A stretch of DNA of 64,000 nucleotides from positions 85,492 through 149,491 of the forward strand of contig JBGPFE010000002.1 in assembly GCA_041483135.1 (NCBI GenBank), written 5' to 3'. The DNA is from PALSA-1004 sp041483135 (GTDB taxonomy: Bacteria; Pseudomonadota; Gammaproteobacteria; Burkholderiales; SG8-41). Positions 59,246 to 64,000 of this stretch are shown here, in pieces (position 1 is the first letter of the stretch; each line of letters starts with the position of its first letter). The position numbers and the translations under genes were made by a program. A model generated the notes under the pieces. That model made no database searches and was not told the DNA's origin. It was given only the letters and a program-made list of their open reading frames with translations.

Positions 59246-59958
59246 GCGCCGCACGCGGTGAGCTGCATCTGATCCCGGTGCCGCTGGGCGACGATGATGC
59301 CCCCATGATATTGCCGTCCTCGACGCTGACAATCGCGGCGGGGCTCGATTACTTCATCGTCGAAAACGAAAAAAGCGCGCGCCGTTTTCTCAAAAGCATT
59401 CCGCACTCCAGGCCGGTGCAACAACTCCGGCTCGAACGTTTCGACAAAGACGGCGATCGGATGCGTGCCGAGCAATTGCTCAAGCCGCTGCTGGCAGGAC
59501 GCAGCGCCGGCGTGCTGTCGGAAGCCGGCTGCCCGGCCATCGCCGATCCCGGCGCGCTATTGGTGGCGGCCGCGCATCGCGCGGGACTGCGCGTGGTGCC
59601 GCACGTCGGCCCTTCCTCGCTGTTGCTCGCGCTGATGGTTGCGGGTTTTAACGGCCAGCGCTTCGCGTTTAACGGCTACCTGCCGGTGCCGAAAGACGAA
59701 TGCCGCCGTGAAATCGCCAGGCTCGAGCGCGAATCGCGCTCGCGCGACATGACGCAGATTTTCATCGAGACGCCCTACCGCAACGACGCGCTGTTGCAGG
59801 CGTTGCTGGGCACGTGCGACGGGGAAACGCGGTTGTGCGTCGCGAGTGACCTCACGCTGTCCAGCGCAACGTCGCGCAGCGCGTCCGTCGTGGAGTGGAA
59901 GAAGGAAAAAACCGCCATCGGCCGCCGGCCGAGCGTATTTCTGATCTACGCCCGCTGA
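59242..59958 (+). CDS. RsmI-like SAM-dependent methyltransferase
   Basis: A 238-residue tetrapyrrole-methylase-fold protein. GELHLIPVPLGDDDAP at the start, VLSEAGCPAIADPGALLV for SAM binding, HVGPSSLLLALMVAGFNGQRF and IFIETPYRND for the fold match the RsmI-like group. True RsmI methylates the ribose of C1402 in 16S rRNA. This shorter form is common next to maf in Betaproteobacteria, and its target is not certain. The start ATG 59242 overlaps the maf stop; the longer frame upstream is a shadow of maf. It converges with sppA. Confidence 0.87.
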   Translation: MSAARGELHLIPVPLGDDDAPMILPSSTLTIAAGLDYFIVENEKSARRFLKSIPHSRPVQQLRLERFDKDGDRMRAEQLLKPLLAGRSAGVLSEAGCPAIADPGALLVAAAHRAGLRVVPHVGPSSLLLALMVAGFNGQRFAFNGYLPVPKDECRREIARLERESRSRDMTQIFIETPYRNDALLQALLGTCDGETRLCVASDLTLSSATSRSASVVEWKKEKTAIGRRPSVFLIYAR

Positions 59959-60921
59959 TCAGCGCAATTGCGCGCCGCCGACAGCCGAGACCTTCAGCAA
60001 CGCTTCCGCCATCGCCGCGCCGAATCTGCGCGCGACGCGTTCGGCGATGTTTTCGCGTGGCGTGAAGTCGACCACGTCCTCGGCTTTGATCACGTCGCGC
60101 GCAACCGAGTCGACGCTGCCAAGACCGTCCGCGAGGCCGAGCTCGATGCTCTTCTGCCCGACCCACACCAAGCCGCTGAAGATCTCGGGGCTTTCCTTGA
60201 GGCGCTTGCCGCGCCCGCTGCGCACGACGGAAATAAACTGCTGATGGATCTCGCCAAGCATTTTTTCGGCGTATTCCTTGTGCGCCGGATTCAACGGTGA
60301 AAACGGGTCCAGAAACCGCTTGTTTTCGCCCGCGGTGATCGCGCGCCGCTCGACACCGAGCTTGTCCATCGTGCCGGTGAAGCCGAAGCCATCCATTACC
60401 ACGCCGATAGAGCCGACGATGCTCGCCTTGTCGACATAAATCCTGTCGGCGGCGACTGCGACGTAATAGCCGCCCGAGGCGCAAATGTCCTCGATCACCG
60501 CGTAGAGCGGAATGTCCGGATACAGGCCGCGCAGGCGCTTGATCTCGTCGTTCATGTAACCCGCCTGCACCGGGCTGCCGCCCGGGCTGTTGATGCGCAG
60601 GATCACGCCTTGCGTGTTGCCGTCCTTGAACGCCGCCTGCAGCCCGGACGTGACGTTGTCGGCGCTCGCCTGGCCGTCGGCCGCGATCACGCCGCGCAAC
60701 TCGACCAGTGCGCTGTGCTTGCCATGCACCTTATGGTCGCCTTTGCCGATCCAGCCCATGCCGACCAGCAGGACGGCGACCAGGTAGCCCAGGACCAGCA
60801 ATTTGAAGAAAATTCCCCAGCGACGCGCTGCACGCTGTTCGGCAATTGCCGACAGCGCCACTTTCTCCAGAACCTTGCGTTCCCAACCATCGCCGACCGT
60901 GCGCGGATCCATATCAGCCAT
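59959..60921 (-). CDS. sppA: S49-family signal peptide peptidase SppA
   Basis: Membrane-anchored serine protease that degrades cleaved signal peptides. The 320 residues have a TM helix at about 43-62 (FKLLVLGYLVAVLLVGMGW) and the SppA core. LRINSPGGSPVQAG is the binding segment, the nucleophile serine lies in ICASGGYYVAVAADRI, and the general-base lysine lies in GENKRFLDPF. The 36-kDa single-domain form fits Gram-negative short SppA. The start lies in the end of the Rieske gene (8-base overlap). Convergent with the RsmI-like gene, with an end-to-end gap of 0 bases. Confidence 0.94.
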   Translation of the reverse strand: MADMDPRTVGDGWERKVLEKVALSAIAEQRAARRWGIFFKLLVLGYLVAVLLVGMGWIGKGDHKVHGKHSALVELRGVIAADGQASADNVTSGLQAAFKDGNTQGVILRINSPGGSPVQAGYMNDEIKRLRGLYPDIPLYAVIEDICASGGYYVAVAADRIYVDKASIVGSIGVVMDGFGFTGTMDKLGVERRAITAGENKRFLDPFSPLNPAHKEYAEKMLGEIHQQFISVVRSGRGKRLKESPEIFSGLVWVGQKSIELGLADGLGSVDSVARDVIKAEDVVDFTPRENIAERVARRFGAAMAEALLKVSAVGGAQLR

Positions 60922-61276
60922 CGTGATTTTCGCTTTCCAGCAGAAAGATTTTGCCGCCGCGTTCCGCCACCTTCAGCGCAACCAGATGCTGACCTTTGCA
61001 TGGCCCCATGATGCAGTAGCCGGTGGCCGGTTCGTAGGTTGCGCCGTGCGTCGAGCAGATCAAGTATAACCCGTATTTATCGAAGAATTCACCCTCGAGC
61101 CAGTCGAGTTCGACCGGAATGTGGGCGCAGCTGTTAAGGTACGCATGCACCCTGCCGCCATAGCGGATAACGAATGCGGAAACGGTCGCACCGTGCCGCA
61201 CGAGCGTGAAGCGCATTCCCTTGCCGCCTTCGGCAAGCGCCGCGCTCTCGCAGATTACGCGTTGTGCTTGAGCCAT
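60914..61276 (-). CDS. Rieske [2Fe-2S] ferredoxin-like protein
   Basis: A 120-residue soluble Rieske protein. The cluster ligands appear as C-x-H in NSCAHIPVELDW and C-x2-H in ICSTHGATYEP, with the PATGYCIMGPCKGQHL loop. It lacks an oxygenase domain, so it could be an electron carrier for a partner elsewhere or a small regulatory protein. ATG 61276 is chosen; a TTG two codons earlier is possible. It overlaps the HAD gene end and sppA start. The HAD-Rieske-sppA order is conserved in Betaproteobacteria. Confidence 0.9.
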   Translation of the reverse strand: MAQAQRVICESAALAEGGKGMRFTLVRHGATVSAFVIRYGGRVHAYLNSCAHIPVELDWLEGEFFDKYGLYLICSTHGATYEPATGYCIMGPCKGQHLVALKVAERGGKIFLLESENHDG

Positions 61277-61911
61277 TGCCAAAGCTCTTGCGGCTGATCG
61301 ATGCAGGCGAGCGGGTGCAATGCCAGGAGCTGCTCGCGCGAATGCGCCCCATACGCAGCAGCGACGCTCGCCACACCGGCGTTGATCGCCATCTGAATAT
61401 CATGCGTAGTGTCGCCAACCATCAGCGTCCTGGCGGGATCAGCGCCCAGTATATCGATCAGATCGGTGAGCATGCCCGGGTGCGGCTTGTTCGCCGACTC
61501 GTCTCCGCAGCGCGTGGCGTGAAACACCGTCCTGAGGCCGGTTTTATCGAGTGCGCGGTCGAGCCCGCGCCGGCTTTTACCCGTCGCGACCGCCAACAGA
61601 AAACCCGCATCGTTGAGCGCGCGCAGCGTTTCCCCGGCACCGGTAAACAACGGAGCCCCGGGATCGCTCAGCCGGAAGTGATGGCCGTAGCGCTCGACCA
61701 CGCGCGGATATTCGCCGGGATCGACGCCCGGCAACACGTGCGCCATCGCGTCGTTGAGGCCGAGGCCGATGATGTAATGCGCGCGCTCGTCGGAGGGCAC
61801 CGGCAGTCCGAGGTCGCGGCACGCCGCCTGCAGCGACGCGACGATCACGGCGGTCGAATCCATCAGCGTGCCGTCCCAGTCGAACACCAGCAATTCAAAC
61901 CGCTTGCCCAT
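61255..61911 (-). CDS. HAD-family phosphatase (phosphoglycolate phosphatase-like)
   Basis: A 218-residue haloacid-dehalogenase-type phosphatase. Motif I is VFDWDGTLMDS, motif II is VATGKSRRG, the lysine lies in DESANKPHPGM and motif III is LMVGDTTHDIQMA. The helical cap type fits phosphoglycolate phosphatase and relatives, but the substrate is not certain. The start at 61911 (MGKRFELLVFD) is chosen; a TTG at 61926 would overlap the rluC stop. Its end overlaps the Rieske gene. Confidence 0.92.
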   Translation of the reverse strand: MGKRFELLVFDWDGTLMDSTAVIVASLQAACRDLGLPVPSDERAHYIIGLGLNDAMAHVLPGVDPGEYPRVVERYGHHFRLSDPGAPLFTGAGETLRALNDAGFLLAVATGKSRRGLDRALDKTGLRTVFHATRCGDESANKPHPGMLTDLIDILGADPARTLMVGDTTHDIQMAINAGVASVAAAYGAHSREQLLALHPLACIDQPQELWQWLKHNA

Positions 61912-61922
61912 AATCTTCGCGT

Positions 61923-62861
61923 TCAATCCAAGCCATGCAGGAAATTCTGCAGCTCATCGGGCAGCGGCGCTTCCAGCACCAAGGTGTTCGCGCTCGCCGG
62001 GTGCCGGAAGCTGACGCTGCTAGCGTGCAGGAACATGCGCTTCAGGCCCGCGTGCGCCAGCTGCTTGTTGAGATCGAAATCGCCGTACTTGCCGTCGCCG
62101 GCGATCGGGAATCCGAGATGCGCAAGGTGCACCCGTATTTGATGCGTGCGGCCGGTCTTCAGTTCGGCGCGCAGCAGGCTGAATCCGCGCCACGCCCGCT
62201 CAAGCTCGAATACCGTATGCGCCGCCTGCCCTTCGGCGTTGACGGCAACGCGCCGTTCGCCCGATGCGAGCACGTATTTGTGCAGACTGAGGCGCACGCT
62301 TTGCTTCGGGTTGCGCCATTTGCCTTTGACCAGCACCCGGTAATATTTCTTCACGCGGCCGGCGCGCAGTTCGGCATGCAGCGCAGTGAGCGCACTGCGT
62401 TTCTTGGCGAGCAGCAGCACGCCCGAGGTGTCGCGGTCGAGGCGATGCACGAGTTCGAGAAAACGGCATTGCGGCCGTTGGGCGCGCAGCTGCTCGATCA
62501 CGCCGAAACTCACGCCACTGCCGCCGTGCACCGCCAGACCGGACGGCTTGTTGAGCGCGAGCAGAGAATCGTCCTCGAACAGGATCGCCTGCTCGAGCTT
62601 CGCATTGACCGGCGGCGTGCCGCGCTGCGCGCGTGCCGCGACCCGGACCGGGGGTATGCGCAGCTCGTCGCCGGGCTGGAGGCGGTAATCCGGCCCCACG
62701 CGGCCGCTGTTGACCCGCACTTCGCCGCTGCGCAGGATGCGATAGACATGACTTTTCGGCACGCCTTTCAGTATTTTCACCAGATAGTTGTCGATGCGCT
62801 GCCCGCCGGTTTCAGCGGCGATCCGGTGCCTCGTTACGGTATTTTTGCTCAAATCCTTCAT
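61923..62861 (-). CDS. rluC: 23S rRNA pseudouridine synthase RluC
   Basis: Isomerises uridines 955, 2504 and 2580 of 23S rRNA to pseudouridine (E. coli numbering). The 312 residues have an N-terminal S4 domain (about 20-80, QRIDNYLVKILKGVPKSHVY and VRVNSGRV) followed by the catalytic domain, with the aspartate in HRLDRDTSGVLLLAKK and the GRTHQIRVHLAHLGFPIAGD segment. It is transcribed divergently from rne, as in E. coli. It is followed by the HAD gene with 11 bases between. Confidence 0.95.
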   Translation of the reverse strand: MKDLSKNTVTRHRIAAETGGQRIDNYLVKILKGVPKSHVYRILRSGEVRVNSGRVGPDYRLQPGDELRIPPVRVAARAQRGTPPVNAKLEQAILFEDDSLLALNKPSGLAVHGGSGVSFGVIEQLRAQRPQCRFLELVHRLDRDTSGVLLLAKKRSALTALHAELRAGRVKKYYRVLVKGKWRNPKQSVRLSLHKYVLASGERRVAVNAEGQAAHTVFELERAWRGFSLLRAELKTGRTHQIRVHLAHLGFPIAGDGKYGDFDLNKQLAHAGLKRMFLHASSVSFRHPASANTLVLEAPLPDELQNFLHGLD

Positions 62862-63344
62862 TTTGCTTATACTATCCGCCGGTTAGCAGGTTTCAGGACA
62901 ATATTGTCCCAGGCCCGGGCTGTGCATCGCGGCAAGCGCCGCCGGTACGCCAGGCAGGTTGGCCCAGCGCCACTCAGCTGCTACCCAAGTGCGGTGCATC
63001 GTAATGCGGGGAACTGTCCCGCCGTTGCGGATAACCAGCCGCCGAAAAACAATGGTTAATGTCGCTCACCACAAAAAGTAGCGATGGTAGTTGAAATACG
63101 CGCTCACAGCACACGCTAGCTTTGTTACAGCAGCGACCCCGGACCCGGTGCCATGAACCACCTCACCCCGACCCTGGCGCTGCTGCAAAACGAATTTTAA
63201 AGGCAAACCGCGAAAGTCATTTTCAACGAGTCATTGCAAAACATGATCCGGTATCGTGACTGAATGATCCAGCTGTAACGTGCGGCGCAGGCGCCGCGCG
63301 CGAGTTTGCCCATCCCGTGACACTGAGCGCGGGAGAAGAAAACA
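62862..63344. other. rluC-rne intergenic region and rne leader
   Basis: This 483-base stretch without genes separates divergent rluC and rne. It contains a perfect palindrome at 62896-62909 and two potential hairpins: CAGCAGCG (63128-63135) pairing with CGCTGCTG (63178-63185), and GCGGCG-CAGG-CGCCGC (63282-63297). RNase E genes in other proteobacteria have long structured leaders used for autoregulation, so the length fits, but no known motif was recognised. Confidence 0.55.
62896..62909. promoter_or_regulatory. Perfect palindrome between rluC and rne
   Basis: GGACAATATTGTCC is a 14-base perfect palindrome, 35 bases upstream of the rluC start codon and about 435 upstream of rne. Symmetry and position suggest an operator for a dimeric regulator, but the regulator family was not identified. 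Confidence 0.4.
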
Positions 63345-64000
63345 ATGAAACGCATGTTGTTCAACGCGACGCAGTCCGAAGAACTGCGAGTCGCGATCGT
63401 CGATGGCCAGAAACTGCTCGATCTCGACATCGAATCCGCCGGCAAAGAGCAGCGCAAAAGCAACATCTACAAGGGCGTCATCACCCGCGTCGAACCGAGC
63501 CTCGAGGCTGCCTTCGTCGATTACGGAGCCGAGCGGCACGGTTTCCTCCCGTTCAAGGAAGTCGCCCGCGCTTATTTCAAGCAGGGCGTGGATGTCGGCC
63601 GCGCGCGCATCCAGGACGCGCTCGAGGAAGGCCAGGAGCTGATCGTCCAGGTCGACAAGGACGAGCGCGGCACCAAGGGCGCTGCCCTCACCACCTTCAT
63701 CAGTCTCGCCGGCCGCTATCTGGTGCTGATGCCGAACAATCCGCGCGGCGGCGGCGTATCGCGCCGCGTCGAAGGCGAGGAACGCGCCGAACTGCGCGAT
63801 ACCATCGACCAGCTCGAAGTGCCGAACGGCATGAGCGTGATCGCGCGCACCGCCGGCATCGGCCGCAACGTCGAAGAGCTCAACTGGGACCTCAACTACC
63901 TGCTGCAGCTGTGGCGCGAAATCGAAAGCGCCTCCAAGGGGCAGAGCGGCGCGTTCCTGATTTACCAGGAATCGAGCCTGGTGATCCGCGCCATCCGCGA
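63345..64000 (+). CDS. rne: Ribonuclease E, N-terminal part (runs off the window)
   Basis: The first 218 codons of RNase E/G, the central endonuclease of mRNA decay and rRNA/tRNA processing. KRMLFNATQSEELRVAIVDG is the standard opening. The S1 domain lies at about 38-120 with SNIYKGVITRVEPSLEAAFV and YGAERHGFLPFKEV, followed by KDERGTKGAALTTFISLAGR, all typical of RNase E. GGGAGAAGAA precedes ATG 63345. Divergence from rluC supports RNase E over RNase G. The catalytic and C-terminal scaffold regions lie beyond the window end. Confidence 0.95.
   Translation, partial: MKRMLFNATQSEELRVAIVDGQKLLDLDIESAGKEQRKSNIYKGVITRVEPSLEAAFVDYGAERHGFLPFKEVARAYFKQGVDVGRARIQDALEEGQELIVQVDKDERGTKGAALTTFISLAGRYLVLMPNNPRGGGVSRRVEGEERAELRDTIDQLEVPNGMSVIARTAGIGRNVEELNWDLNYLLQLWREIESASKGQSGAFLIYQESSLVIRAIR

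Noticed and set aside
62920..63060. Possible cobalamin-type riboswitch in the rne leader
   Set aside because: A GCCACT-like stretch was noticed, but the other conserved core segments of the cobalamin class are missing and neither flanking gene relates to B12.
1..64000. CRISPR arrays, prophage, rRNA and complete insertion sequences
   Set aside because: No regularly spaced repeats, phage structural genes, rRNA segments or transposase genes were seen; the only mobile-type sequences are short non-coding repeats.

Overview
The window comes from a GC-rich betaproteobacterium, probably environmental and outside the well-studied pathogens. This rests on gene order. The left end carries DUF4845-rnc-era-recO-pdxJ-acpS-nagZ. 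The right end carries rne/rluC-HAD phosphatase-Rieske-sppA, then maf divergent from yceD-rpmF-plsX-fabHDG-acpP-fabF-pabC-mltG-tmk-holB-tatD. Both arrangements are typical of Betaproteobacteria. No phage, complete insertion sequence or CRISPR array was found.

Layout. (1) 1-8.0 kb: tightly overlapping housekeeping genes for RNA processing, ribosome assembly, repair, PLP and acyl carrier protein maturation and wall recycling, then a family 5 uracil-DNA glycosylase, a tautomerase, uvrC and pgsA. (2) 8.0-8.4 kb: a tRNA-Gly/Cys/Leu operon behind a near-consensus promoter. (3) 8.5-16 kb: mixed metabolism: an enolase-superfamily enzyme, DUF1178, a universal stress protein with a possible FNR/ANR site, an NDP-forming acyl-CoA synthetase, a threonine ammonia-lyase and a Bug-type binding protein. 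(4) 16.3-23.2 kb: a secreted Kelch protein, then a CoA-thioester catabolic set (two crotonases, a family III CoA-transferase, a 3-hydroxyacyl-CoA dehydrogenase and a thiolase). (5) 23.2-26 kb: a small accessory zone with an HTH/AbiEii-type pair, a REPIN-like repeat, a winged-helix protein and a palindrome-rich stretch. (6) 26.0-43.6 kb: a large chemosensory operon resembling Wsp (CheW, CheR-TPR, CheW, CHASE3 receptor, hybrid CheA, CheB). A REC-histidine kinase, a single-domain regulator and three cyclic-di-GMP proteins follow it. (7) 43.7-48 kb: a second Bug protein, an alpha/beta hydrolase, a metallophosphoesterase and small envelope proteins. (8) 48-62.9 kb: tatD-holB-tmk-mltG-pabC, the fatty-acid cluster, L32, YceD, Maf, an RsmI-like methyltransferase, SppA, Rieske, HAD and RluC. 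(9) 62.9-64 kb: a long leader and the start of rne.

The most unusual part is the chemosensory operon. It lacks the REC-GGDEF regulator (WspR) that is the usual output of Wsp systems. In its place are a local kinase/regulator pair, a 1350-residue REC-PAS-PAS-GAF-GAF-GAF-GGDEF-EAL protein with a degenerate cyclase site, a PAS-GAF-PAS-PAS-GGDEF cyclase, and a membrane PAS-EAL protein with one altered catalytic position. Five short inverted repeats lie within about 150 bases in the gap upstream, and the last one holds a near-perfect Shine-Dalgarno sequence in front of a possible leader ORF. Functions are assigned by reading motifs and context; no database search was possible.
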